Assembly: GCF_013369485.1 (NCBI RefSeq)
Contig: NZ_JABWEB010000002.1
Location: 248,001 to 312,000 of the forward strand
DNA: 64,000 nucleotides
Direction: 5' to 3'
From: Massilia sp. BJB1822
Lineage (GTDB): Bacteria > Pseudomonadota > Gammaproteobacteria > Burkholderiales > Burkholderiaceae_D
This document shows positions 15,518 to 23,584 of this stretch, piece after piece. Made by a program: the position numbers and the translations under genes. The first letter of the stretch is position 1, and every line of letters starts with the position of its first letter. A model generated the notes under the pieces. It was given only the letters and a program-made list of their open reading frames with translations, had not been told where the DNA came from and did no database searches.

Positions 15518-15838
15518 ATGTCTTGGTTCATTCTTTTTCTGGCTGGCTTGTTGGAAGTCGCTTGGGCAGTAGGCCTCAAGTATACCGCCGGATTCACCAA
15601 ACCTATACCGACCGTGCTTACCGTGGGCGCCATGGCCGCCAGCGTCGGCCTGCTCGGCCTCGCGCTGCGCCAGCTGCCCCTGGGTACCGCCTACGCGGTG
15701 TGGACCGGCATCGGCACCGTCGGCACCGTCATCTTCGGCATCATGGTCTTGAACGAGCCGGTTACTGCGGCCCGCGTCGGCTGCATCGCCCTGATCGTGC
15801 TGGGTATTGCCGGCTTGAAGCTGCTGGCCTCGCACTGA
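15518..15838 (+). CDS. gdx: Guanidinium exporter of the small multidrug resistance family (formerly SugE)
   Basis: A 106-residue inner-membrane protein with four transmembrane helices that exchanges guanidinium for protons as a dual-topology dimer. The essential Glu13 is in AGLLEVAWA, and the Gdx-type motif GLKYTAGFT follows, as opposed to the EmrE pattern. The assignment to Gdx and not to a quaternary-ammonium pump is strongly supported by the guanidine-II riboswitch directly upstream. GGGAGAG lies five bases before the ATG. Confidence 0.95.
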   Translation: MSWFILFLAGLLEVAWAVGLKYTAGFTKPIPTVLTVGAMAASVGLLGLALRQLPLGTAYAVWTGIGTVGTVIFGIMVLNEPVTAARVGCIALIVLGIAGLKLLASH

Positions 15839-15863
15839 AGGCGCGGCCAGCGCGGGGAAGGGC

Positions 15864-16715
15864 TTATGCGCCCGGATTGCGGGCGCTGGCCAGCCAGCAG
15901 GCCGCGTTGATGCGCACCTCGCCGCCTTGCACATAGGGTTGGCAGGCGGCCCGCATCAAGCCGACGATTTCACGGCGCCGCGCCTCGCTTTCATTCGGCA
16001 GGATCGGACCGACGGGGCCGAGCATGCTCAGATACGGCACCAGGTCCGCCTCCGGAATGGCGCAGGCCAGATCCAGCGGTTTCACCTCGACATCCTGCCA
16101 GCCACTTTGTTCGAGCAGGCCGATGGTGCGCTCCCGGCTGGCGAGGCCGAACTGGCCCGGTTTGTCCGCCGGGCGCGGCGCCAGGGCCGGCAGCAGGTGG
16201 GCCACGGCGCGCTCGCCGGCCGTCATGAAGGGATTTTCCTCGGGGCCGCGCCAGGCGATAAAGCGCAGCGAGGCACCCTTGGCCGCAGCCTGGCGCAGAT
16301 TGCCGAAGGCGCGCACCGGATCGTCGAAGAACATCACGCCCAGGCGCGAGATGATCAGGTCGAAACGGGCCAGGCCGAAATCATGGGTCTGCGCATCGGC
16401 CAGGACAAAGCTGGCCGGCATGTCCGCGCGCGCGGCACGGGCCTGCGCCGCCTCGATCATGGGCTGGGAAATATCGGCGCCCGTGCATTGCGCCTGGCCG
16501 CCCAGGCCGCGCGCCAAGGCCAGCGTTATGGCGCCGGTGCCGCAGCCCACGTCGAGCACCGTTCCAGGACGGAGCGCCGCCGCCTCTTCCATCAGCCGCC
16601 GCTCCATGGGCGCGAACAGCTGGTCCAGCACTGTTTGCATTTCGACCCAGGCGTGGCCGGTATGGCCGTTCCACAACTGTACCTGGTCCTGGTTTACTTG
16701 CTGAATTTGCGTCAT
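15864..16715 (-). CDS. Class I SAM-dependent methyltransferase
   Basis: A 283-residue cytoplasmic enzyme of the UbiE/methyltransferase-11 type. Motif I is VLDVGCGTGAITLAL, followed by the acidic loop after ADIS and the motif DLIISRLGVMFFDDP. The substrate is unknown. It is transcribed divergently from a MerR-type gene, and a MerR-type promoter with a 19-base spacer points into it, so it is probably the activated target. AAGGAG lies seven bases upstream of the ATG. Confidence 0.88.
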   Translation of the reverse strand: MTQIQQVNQDQVQLWNGHTGHAWVEMQTVLDQLFAPMERRLMEEAAALRPGTVLDVGCGTGAITLALARGLGGQAQCTGADISQPMIEAAQARAARADMPASFVLADAQTHDFGLARFDLIISRLGVMFFDDPVRAFGNLRQAAAKGASLRFIAWRGPEENPFMTAGERAVAHLLPALAPRPADKPGQFGLASRERTIGLLEQSGWQDVEVKPLDLACAIPEADLVPYLSMLGPVGPILPNESEARRREIVGLMRAACQPYVQGGEVRINAACWLASARNPGA

Positions 16716-16741
16716 GACAGTCTCCTTGGCTTGATTCTGTT

Positions 16742-16772
16742 ATTCTGCAACTTCAAGTTCACTTGAAGTCAA
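16742..16772 (-). promoter_or_regulatory. MerR-type promoter with 19-bp spacer and operator dyad
   Basis: On the minus strand TTGACT (16772-16767) and CAGAAT (16747-16742) are separated by 19 bases, the long spacing typical of MerR-activated promoters. A perfect nine-base inverted repeat (ACTTCAAGT / ACTTGAAGT, two-base centre, 16750-16769) fills the spacer. It reads into the methyltransferase gene. Confidence 0.75.
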
Positions 16773-16774
16773 GC

Positions 16775-17188
16775 ATGGAAAAACTGGATATAGCGGAAGT
16801 GGCGCGGCGCGCTGGTCTGGCGCCGTCGGCGCTGCGCTATTACGAAGAGAAAGGCTTGATCGCCGCCTCCGGCCGGCGCGGCCTGCGCCGCCTGTTCGAT
16901 TCCTCGGTGCTGGAGCGCCTGGCCCTGATCGCCCTTGGGCGCAGCGCCGGCTTCACGCTGGATGAGATCGGACACATGTTCGCCGGCGACGGCAGCCTGC
17001 AAATGGACCGCGCGCTGCTGCTGACCAAGGCCGATGAGCTGGAGCGCACCATCCGCAAGCTGAGCGCCATGCGCGACGGCCTGCGCCACGCCGCCGCCTG
17101 CCGCGCCGCCAGCCACCTGGAATGCCCCACCTTCCGCCGCATCCTGAACGCCGCCGCCAAAGGCGCCCTGGGCCGGCCGGAGCGTTGA
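16775..17188 (+). CDS. MerR family transcriptional regulator
   Basis: A 137-residue regulator. The N-terminal winged helix is typical (IAEVARRAGLAPSALRYYEEKGLI), followed by the RRLF wing and a long dimerisation helix (LTKADELERTIRKLSAMRDGL). The C-terminus has two Cys (ACRAASHLECPTF) about 12 residues apart, which resembles the SoxR-like or helix-turn-helix MerR group annotated for redox or drug sensing, but no Fe-S signature is clear. The operator lies immediately upstream and overlaps the start region, so it probably represses itself and activates the methyltransferase. There is no good Shine-Dalgarno; a short or absent leader is likely. Confidence 0.88.
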   Translation: MEKLDIAEVARRAGLAPSALRYYEEKGLIAASGRRGLRRLFDSSVLERLALIALGRSAGFTLDEIGHMFAGDGSLQMDRALLLTKADELERTIRKLSAMRDGLRHAAACRAASHLECPTFRRILNAAAKGALGRPER

Positions 17189-17257
17189 GTATCCAGCTCT
17201 CTTCGCGGCACCGGTTTCAGCGTCTGAGCGGCGGGGCGCATTGCCTGCGACTCCTGT

Positions 17258-18037
17258 TCAAGGCTGGCGCTGGCTGGACCAGCGCTGGTAGATGCGCGCC
17301 AGCTCGCCGCTGCTGTGCAGGCGGTGCAAAGCCTGGTCGGCCAGGCGTGTAGCCATCGGGTCGGCTTTTTTGCTGATCCAGAAGTAGATCGGCTCTTCCT
17401 TCAGGATATTCGGCAGCAGGCGCACCTTGTTTTGCAGATTGTGCTCGCGGATCAGCCAGGCCAGTGTCAGTTCGTTCATGTAGATGAAACGGCCATGACC
17501 GGCGGCGATCTTGCGCAGATTGGTCAGGTTGTCGCCGGTGCTGTCATCGACTTCGAGGCCGAGAATGCGCAGCTGGTCGGAGTAGGCGGCGCCGCGCGGC
17601 GTGTTGATCAGGGGCCGCAGCCGCACCAGCTCTTCCAGCGTTTCGATATTGACCTTGTCGCTCGCGGCGGCGGCCAGCCGGTGGCGCACGGTGTACAGGG
17701 ATTTGCCGGCCACGCTGGCGATTTGGCGCCGGCGCGGCGTGTCGAGCAGGGCGCAGGCGGCGCCCACGCCGCCGCTTTCCAGACCTTGTTCGATCACCGG
17801 CACGGAGCGCGCCTCCTCCATGCCGGAGAAGCGCAGGCGCGGCTGGATTTTTTCGATGGCGGCCAGGATGTCGGGGCAGACCCCGGCCGGAAGGCTGCCT
17901 TCGCGCGGCAGCCATTTGGGCGGCACGCTTTCCTGCGCCACGATGCGCAGGGTGTATTGCGGTTCCGGCTCGGCCGCGGCATGGGGCGGGCCGGCCAGGA
18001 CGGCAGCGGCGCACGAGAGTAGCAGCGGCGTTTTCAT
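17258..18037 (-). CDS. Periplasmic amino-acid-type substrate-binding protein (SBP_bac_3-like)
   Basis: A 259-residue exported protein; signal peptide about 1-22. The fold is that of extracellular solute-binding family 3, with paired lobes (YTLRIVAQESVPPKWLP; GVCPDILAAIEKIQP; GLESGGVGAACALL). No ABC permease or ATPase genes are nearby, so it may act as an orphan sensor, a pattern common in Oxalobacteraceae and related genera. GGAGAC lies five bases before the ATG, inside a tight inverted repeat. An aspartoacylase-like gene is 80 bases upstream on the same strand. Confidence 0.78.
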   Translation of the reverse strand: MKTPLLLSCAAAVLAGPPHAAAEPEPQYTLRIVAQESVPPKWLPREGSLPAGVCPDILAAIEKIQPRLRFSGMEEARSVPVIEQGLESGGVGAACALLDTPRRRQIASVAGKSLYTVRHRLAAAASDKVNIETLEELVRLRPLINTPRGAAYSDQLRILGLEVDDSTGDNLTNLRKIAAGHGRFIYMNELTLAWLIREHNLQNKVRLLPNILKEEPIYFWISKKADPMATRLADQALHRLHSSGELARIYQRWSSQRQP

Positions 18038-18041
18038 GTTG

Positions 18042-18057
18042 TCTCCTTGTAAGGAGA
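18042..18057 (-). promoter_or_regulatory. Inverted repeat around a ribosome binding site
   Basis: TCTCCTT-GT-AAGGAGA: the Shine-Dalgarno of the binding-protein gene could pair with its own complement just upstream in the mRNA. The two-base centre would need to open to a larger loop, so this is only a weak candidate for translational control. Confidence 0.25.
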
Positions 18058-18117
18058 TTTTATTCTTACCTAATACCCGCTGCCAGCTTGTGTGCGTACA
18101 AACCACATACTTTCTAT

Positions 18118-19077
18118 TTAAAAGCCTTGGTTCACCTTGGCCAGGTAATACCATTCGCTGTTGGCGGCGGCGCCGCTGTCGGGGAAGAGGATGATGGCGT
18201 CGTACTCGGCCAGCACCGGCGTGCCGTCGGCGCGGCGGCCGATCTCTTCGCCCTGGGCCACGCGGTCGAAGCTGGACCAGCTGCGGCTGAAGCGGTCGTC
18301 CGCGTGCAGCTTGTCGTATACCTCGGCCATGCTGAGCGCTTCCACCACGGCGGGATCGACCGGTTGCGGCGCCTCCGCCTCGATCAGGCCGAGGAAGGCG
18401 AGGGTGTTCAGGATGGCGCGGTAGGCGACGTGCTGCGCCTGCGGATCGGCGTGCTGGCCACATTCCAGCGTGAGCGCATAGCCGCCGGCGCTGCGCATGT
18501 ATTCGGTGGTGCCCATGCCGTAGCGCAGCACGGTTTGCAGTTCGCTGCTGCCGTGCAGGCGGCGCTGCACGCCAGCGCCGTAAGTGCGCAGCCAGCCATC
18601 GACAAAGCGCTTGACGCCCAGGCGGCGCGCCAATGCGCGCTCCTTGTCCTCGTGGCGGAACGGTTCCAGCGGTCCTTCGTTATTGCGCGGCCCGACCATC
18701 ACAAAGGGCTGGCTGGCGGCATTGAAGGAATGCAGGTCGAGCAGCACGTCGTGGCTGGCCAGCAGGGGACAGAGCCAGTTGCCGATGCGGTCTTCGAAAT
18801 CCTGCGGCTGGTCCTTGGGGAAGAGGTTGCGGTTCAGATTGCGCTCGCCCGCGCGCTCGCCCTTGGCGTAGGCGAGCGGATTGACGATGGGGACAAAGGT
18901 CACGCTGCCGCTGCGGATGCGCAGGCGGCCTTCGTCGAGTTCCTGCAGCACGCGCAGGATGGCCTGGGTGCCGCACACCTCGTTGCCATGCACGGCGCCG
19001 GTGACGATCAGGCGCGGCCCCGGAGCCTGGCCGGTGTAATTGATGGATTTGAATTGCAGCGCGTCTGCCGAAGTCAT
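18118..19077 (-). CDS. Succinylglutamate desuccinylase/aspartoacylase family zinc hydrolase
   Basis: A 319-residue cytoplasmic M14-type zinc amidohydrolase. The zinc ligands are His30 and Glu33 (GAVHGNEVCG) and His116 (LLDLHSFN). The substrate-binding NLNRNLFP matches the AstE/ASPA pattern. Neither the arginine catabolic ast operon nor an N-acetylaspartate context is present, so the acyl-amino acid it cleaves is unknown. The start is preceded by GAGG. It sits 80 bases upstream of a periplasmic binding protein gene on the same strand; the two may be co-transcribed. Confidence 0.85.
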   Translation of the reverse strand: MTSADALQFKSINYTGQAPGPRLIVTGAVHGNEVCGTQAILRVLQELDEGRLRIRSGSVTFVPIVNPLAYAKGERAGERNLNRNLFPKDQPQDFEDRIGNWLCPLLASHDVLLDLHSFNAASQPFVMVGPRNNEGPLEPFRHEDKERALARRLGVKRFVDGWLRTYGAGVQRRLHGSSELQTVLRYGMGTTEYMRSAGGYALTLECGQHADPQAQHVAYRAILNTLAFLGLIEAEAPQPVDPAVVEALSMAEVYDKLHADDRFSRSWSSFDRVAQGEEIGRRADGTPVLAEYDAIILFPDSGAAANSEWYYLAKVNQGF

Positions 19078-19159
19078 GCCGGTTCCTCAAGATTGTGCAA
19101 GTGGCAGCTATTCTAGCGGGATTTGCCGGCGCCGCCGGCGCGGCGGGTAAAATGCCGGG

Positions 19160-20305
19160 ATGAAGCCAAGCCCCCGCATCCACGGTCTGGACACCCTGCG
19201 CGCCCTCGCCATCGTGCTGGTGTTCATGAACCATTACATGATCTTCGTCAGCCACAAACCCACCTTCGGCTTTTTCAGCGAGATAGGCTGGGCCGGGGTC
19301 GACCTGTTCTTCGCGCTGTCGGGCTACCTGATCGGCAACCAGATATTCGGCAGCCTGCGCCGGGGCGGCTTCTCGCTCAAGAACTTCTATGCGCGCCGCC
19401 TGTTGCGCACCCTGCCCAATTACTATGTGGTGCTGGCCCTGTATGCCTTCTGGCCGTATTTCGCCGGCGCTGCGCAACCGGCGCCGTGGTGGAAGTATTT
19501 CAGCTTCACCCTGAATTTCCAGCTGATCCCCGGCACCCTGTTTTCCCATGCCTGGTCGCTGTGCGTGGAAGAGCAGTTCTACATGCTGCTGCCTGCACTG
19601 GCCTTGCTGATCGCCAGCTGGCGCCGTTCGCTGGCCTGGGCCTGGATCGCCATCCTCGCCAGCTTCGCGGCCGGCATGCTGATGCGCGGCTGGCTGTGGC
19701 AGCAGGTGCAGCCGCCGCCCGATGGCAGCGCCGCCTTCTATACCAGTATCTACTACTCGACCCTGTGCCGCTTCGACGAACTGGTGGCGGGCGTGGCGCT
19801 GGCGCTGCTGAAGAATTTCCACCGGCCGCTGTGGGAGCGCTGCACGGCCTACGGCAACTGGACGCTGGCGGCGGGCCTGCTCCTTACCGTGCTGGCGCTG
19901 AACGAATTCCATGACGACCACTATGGCCAGGCCATCACCGTGGCCGGCTATCCGCTGCTGGGACTGGGCTTCTCCTTGCTGCTGCTGTCGGCCTTGAGTC
20001 CGGCCTCCTGGCTGTGCCGCCTGCGCGTGCCGGGCGCTTCGGCCATTGCCATCTGGTCCTACGCCATCTACCTCACGCATAAGCAGCTCTGCATCCTGCT
20101 CAAGCCGGAGCTGCTCAAGCATGGCATGGGGCCGGAATCGGCGGGCGGCATCGCTATCATGCTGCTTGCCAGCGCGCTGGCAGGCTGGCTGCTTTACCTG
20201 CTGGTCGAAACGCCCTTCATGAAACTGCGCGAGCGCTATGTGCCCAGCAACGAAGCCGGCGCGCGCGCGGCGCGTCCGGCGCCTGCCGCCGAGTGGCAAG
20301 TCTGA
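19160..20305 (+). CDS. Acyltransferase 3 family membrane protein (OafA/YrhL type)
   Basis: A 381-residue multi-pass inner-membrane acyltransferase that typically O-acetylates a surface polysaccharide. Family signatures are present: RIHGLDTLRALAIVLVF at the start, ARRLLRTLPNYY, and HAWSLCVEEQFYMLLP with the conserved ExxFY. About ten hydrophobic helices are visible. There is no SGNH extension. The start is close to a TAAAAT box, suggesting a very short leader. No glycan locus is next to it, so the acceptor is unknown. Confidence 0.9.
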   Translation: MKPSPRIHGLDTLRALAIVLVFMNHYMIFVSHKPTFGFFSEIGWAGVDLFFALSGYLIGNQIFGSLRRGGFSLKNFYARRLLRTLPNYYVVLALYAFWPYFAGAAQPAPWWKYFSFTLNFQLIPGTLFSHAWSLCVEEQFYMLLPALALLIASWRRSLAWAWIAILASFAAGMLMRGWLWQQVQPPPDGSAAFYTSIYYSTLCRFDELVAGVALALLKNFHRPLWERCTAYGNWTLAAGLLLTVLALNEFHDDHYGQAITVAGYPLLGLGFSLLLLSALSPASWLCRLRVPGASAIAIWSYAIYLTHKQLCILLKPELLKHGMGPESAGGIAIMLLASALAGWLLYLLVETPFMKLRERYVPSNEAGARAARPAPAAEWQV

Positions 20306-20421
20306 CACATAGTGATAATCCGTGTAAGTTTTCAAAGCTGCTATGGACTATAGTGGAGGATTGCATAGGCGTGCATGATGCAAAAACGGTTTTACCTCGA
20401 CTGTTTATCAGGCTTACTCTC

Positions 20422-21954
20422 ATGAAGAACAAGCTTTCGCTTTTGCCCGTTCTCTGTGTCATGGCGGCTGCCGCCTCTGCCCAGCAAACCCCAGCCGCCA
20501 GCGCAGCTACCCCCGCCATCATTGATTTTGCCCACTGCTTCAAACCGGAGTGGCCCCAGCTCGTGGGCGACGTCGAAATGCAGACGGCGGCGACCTTGGC
20601 ATACCGGGTTGGCGTGGACGGCAAGCTGCTGGCCGCCCGCCTGCTGCAATCGAGCGGCTCGACCGCCTTCGATCAGGCCGCGCTGGCCGCTGGCCGCGCC
20701 TGCCGTTTCCAGCCCGCCGTGGCGGATGGCAAACCTGTCGCCGCCTGGCTGCAATTCCGCTACGTGCATACGCCGACCGATCTGGCGTCCGATCCGGCGC
20801 TGGTGCGCGAATATCAGCAGGCGCGCAGCGTAGCCGAAAAGGGCGGCGCCGCCGAACAGCTGCTGCTGGCGCGCCTGCTGGAACAGGGACGCGGCGTGGC
20901 GCCCAATCCCGACGACGCGTTGCGCTGGTATCGCCAGGCGGCGCAAAGCGGCAGCGCCGAAGCCCAGCTCTGGCTGGGCAACTGCTACTTCAATGGCGTG
21001 CTGCTGCCCAAGGATAAAGTGGAAGCCCTGCGCTGGTATCAGGCGGCGGCCGACGACGGCAATGCCCAGGCGCAGAATGCCTTGGGCCTGATGTACCAGC
21101 GCGGCGACGGCGTGCCCAAGGACTTCGACGAGGCGGCCCGCATGTATCTGCTAGCCGCCCTGCAGGGCTATGACGTGGCGCAGAATAATCTGGGCTATAT
21201 GTACTGGCGCGGACAAGGCCTGGAACAGAACCCGGCTATCGCCGTTGAGTGGTACCGCAAGGCCGCCACCCAGGGCAATGCCTGGGCCCAGCAAAACCTG
21301 TCCGTCGCCTATGAGCGGGGATTGGGCGTGGCGGCCGACCGCAAGCAGGCGCGCCACTGGCTGGAACGCGCCGCCGCCCAGGGATTCACGCGCGCCCAGG
21401 TGCGGCTGGGCGATATGCTGATGGAGTATGTGCAAAGCGAGGCAGACCGCGAGCTGGCCGTCTACTGGTACCGGCGCGCGGCGGAGCAGGGCGATCTGGC
21501 GGGCCAGATCAGCCTCGCCTACTGCTACGAAACCGGACATGGCGTGACGCAGGACTTCGCACAAGCCGCCGCCTGGTATAGCCGCGCCGTGGGCCAGACC
21601 AGCTCCCTCACGCGCAGCGCGCCGCGCATTCCCGGCGAGGATGGGCGCGGCATCGCCGGCGGACCGGTGCAGACAGCCAAGCGCAATACGCCGGGCGGCG
21701 TGCTGCAAAACGTCGATAGCCTGCGCATGCTGGCGCTGGCCCAATATGCCGAAAACCGCGGCGAGCAGGATGCGATTGCGGCGCTGGGGGACTACAGCCG
21801 CTTGAGCGAGGTGGGCGAGCTGCCCATCGTCGAACGCCATATCCGCAGCTACCAGCTGCCCGAAGTGCCGCAACCGCGTGCGCCGCAGCCGGAGCAGCGC
21901 TGGCTGGAACAGGTGCCGGCGGTGGCCAGTGGCCGCTACGGCGCCTGCATCTGA
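20422..21954 (+). CDS. Exported TonB-C-like/Sel1-repeat protein
   Basis: A 510-residue protein with a signal peptide (about 1-21, ending AAASAQQ). Residues 30-115 resemble the TonB C-terminal domain (YRVGVDGKLLAARLLQSSGS; FDQAALAAGRACRFQPA). Residues about 145-400 are seven or so Sel1-type tetratricopeptide-like repeats (ALRWYQAAADDGNAQAQNALG). The C-terminal 110 residues are unassigned. There is no N-terminal anchor beyond the signal peptide. Sel1 proteins scaffold protein complexes; a periplasmic scaffold that contacts an outer-membrane partner through the TonB-like domain is plausible but unproven. The Shine-Dalgarno is weak. Confidence 0.8.
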   Translation: MKNKLSLLPVLCVMAAAASAQQTPAASAATPAIIDFAHCFKPEWPQLVGDVEMQTAATLAYRVGVDGKLLAARLLQSSGSTAFDQAALAAGRACRFQPAVADGKPVAAWLQFRYVHTPTDLASDPALVREYQQARSVAEKGGAAEQLLLARLLEQGRGVAPNPDDALRWYRQAAQSGSAEAQLWLGNCYFNGVLLPKDKVEALRWYQAAADDGNAQAQNALGLMYQRGDGVPKDFDEAARMYLLAALQGYDVAQNNLGYMYWRGQGLEQNPAIAVEWYRKAATQGNAWAQQNLSVAYERGLGVAADRKQARHWLERAAAQGFTRAQVRLGDMLMEYVQSEADRELAVYWYRRAAEQGDLAGQISLAYCYETGHGVTQDFAQAAAWYSRAVGQTSSLTRSAPRIPGEDGRGIAGGPVQTAKRNTPGGVLQNVDSLRMLALAQYAENRGEQDAIAALGDYSRLSEVGELPIVERHIRSYQLPEVPQPRAPQPEQRWLEQVPAVASGRYGACI

Positions 21955-21998
21955 AAAGGATTAGCTGCCAACGACCACGCCAATCTCAGTTGCCCGCC

Positions 21999-22466
21999 CT
22001 AAGGCATCTCGATGACATCGAAAGGCGATTGCACGTCGTTCAGGAAAGCCAGCACGGCGCGGATGCGGGCTGGCGCCTCGGCTTCGCTGGTGCTGTCGAT
22101 CAGCTGGCGCAGGCCGGGCATGGCCTCCGGCACATCCGGGCTGCGGTAAGCCGCGATCAGCAGCGCCGCGCACTGCGCCGCCTCGCGTTCATGGCGATGG
22201 CGCAGGCGCTGCTCGATCACGCCGAACAGCGCGCGCTGCATGGCTGGCGTCGGATTCACGATATGCGCAAACACCAGCGGCGTATTCGCGATCGCCGCGC
22301 AGATGCGGCGTTCGATCTCATCCGGCTTCATATCCGACGCGATATCGAAATACGCGCCACTCCAGCGCGTGCGCGCGTGCGGATGGCCGGGCGGAAAACT
22401 CACCGCCGTCTCAAACCCCAGCGCCCGGCTCAAGCGCCCGAGTAAGTCAGAAAATGGAATAGGCAT
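21999..22466 (-). CDS. Conserved hypothetical protein
   Basis: A 155-residue protein, all-helical in character in its C-terminal two thirds (EIERRICAAIANTPLVFAHIV; LRQLIDSTSEAEAPARIRAVL). No signal peptide or membrane segment is seen, and no family was recognised. The ATG at 22466 is preferred because upstream codons in the same frame run through the dispersed repeat. A TACAAT box on the minus strand at 22478-22473 would place the transcript start at or next to the ATG, so the mRNA may be leaderless. Confidence 0.6.
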   Translation of the reverse strand: MPIPFSDLLGRLSRALGFETAVSFPPGHPHARTRWSGAYFDIASDMKPDEIERRICAAIANTPLVFAHIVNPTPAMQRALFGVIEQRLRHRHEREAAQCAALLIAAYRSPDVPEAMPGLRQLIDSTSEAEAPARIRAVLAFLNDVQSPFDVIEMP

Positions 22467-22506
22467 GCCCGCATTGTAGCCGAGCCCGCGTACACCCGCC
22501 CCATCC

Positions 22507-22649
22507 CGTTTGCGCCAAATCAAACAATGTCCGACCCTGGTGTCAGGCGGGGCCGCCGAGGCACTAGGGGCGGACATTCTTTGATCTAGATCAGCAAATG
22601 TCCAACCCCGGTGCCTGACACCAGGGTTGGACATTGTTTGCGGCAGATC
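22507..22649. repeat. Composite palindromic repeat array, copy 2
   Basis: It has the same organisation as 1771-1902. Unit 1 (22526-22577) is interrupted by about 14 extra bases in its centre. Unit 2 (22596-22635) matches the unit at 1845-1884 at 37 of 40 positions. Between them lies TTGAT-CTAG-ATCAG. Degenerate dyads (TTGCG-N4-ATCAA) flank both ends; the last one overlaps the pirin stop codon. Confidence 0.85.
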
Positions 22650-23556
22650 AAACGGCGGCGGGGCTGGACGGGGCCGCTTCGCCGATCAGGCCGGCGCGGA
22701 AGTCGGCGACGGCTTGGAAGATCTCGGCCTGCGTGTTCATCACGAAGGGGCCATACTGCGCGATCGGTTCGTTCAGCGGGCGGCCGGCGATCAGGATGAA
22801 GCGGGCGTCTTCCCCGGCCTCGACTGTCACGCCGTCGGCTTCGGCGGCGTTGGCGAAGATGGCCATCGCGCCGCGCGCCACGGCTTTGCCGCCAATGCTG
22901 ACGCTGCCGCGGTAGACGTACAGGAAGGCGTTGTGGCCGGCCGGTATCTGCTGGCTGAAGCTGGCGCCTGCCGGCAGTTCCACGTCCAGATACAGCGGTT
23001 CCGTGCCTTCGCGCTGCACCGCGCCGGCCGCGCCGTGGCTGCTGCCGGCGATTACGCGCAGCGTGGCGCCGGCATCCGTGCGCAGCTGCGGAATTTCCGC
23101 GGCGGCGAAGTCCTTGTACCAGGGCGTGCGCATCTTGTCCTTGGCGGGCAGGTTGAGCCACAGCTGGAAGCCTTCCATCAAGCCTTCTTCCTGTTCCGGC
23201 ATTTCGGAATGGATCACGCCGCGCCCGGCCGTCATCCATTGCACGCCGCCGTTGCTGAGCAGGCCTTCGTTGCCGGCGCTGTCGCGGTGGCGCATGCGCC
23301 CGCTCAGCATATAGGTCACGGTTTCAAAGCCGCGGTGAGGGTGGGACGGGAAGCCGGCGATGTAGTCGTTGGCTTCGTCCGAACCGAAATTGTCCAGCAT
23401 CAGGAAGGGATCGAGGCGGCGCTGCAGTGCCTGGGTCAGCACGCGGTTGATCTTGACGCCGGCGCCATCCATCACGGCCTGACCGTGGACGATGCGCTCC
23501 ACACTGCGCGCCTGCTGCACGCGCTCGCTGGCAACGGTGTTGATAGTGGTTTCCAT
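22648..23556 (-). CDS. Pirin family protein
   Basis: A 302-residue bicupin. The N-terminal cupin has the iron-ligand motif HPHRGFETVTYML and, later, GVIHSEMP; these are the pirin signatures. Bacterial pirins include quercetinase-like enzymes and regulators of metabolism; the sequence alone does not choose. It follows azoR by 28 bases on the same strand, so the two form an operon opposite a LysR gene, a combination typical of quinone or electrophile stress responses. The stop codon lies within the dispersed repeat. Confidence 0.92.
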   Translation of the reverse strand: METTINTVASERVQQARSVERIVHGQAVMDGAGVKINRVLTQALQRRLDPFLMLDNFGSDEANDYIAGFPSHPHRGFETVTYMLSGRMRHRDSAGNEGLLSNGGVQWMTAGRGVIHSEMPEQEEGLMEGFQLWLNLPAKDKMRTPWYKDFAAAEIPQLRTDAGATLRVIAGSSHGAAGAVQREGTEPLYLDVELPAGASFSQQIPAGHNAFLYVYRGSVSIGGKAVARGAMAIFANAAEADGVTVEAGEDARFILIAGRPLNEPIAQYGPFVMNTQAEIFQAVADFRAGLIGEAAPSSPAAV

Positions 23557-23584
23557 GCCATTCTCCTTTTGCTGGACTGCTTGA

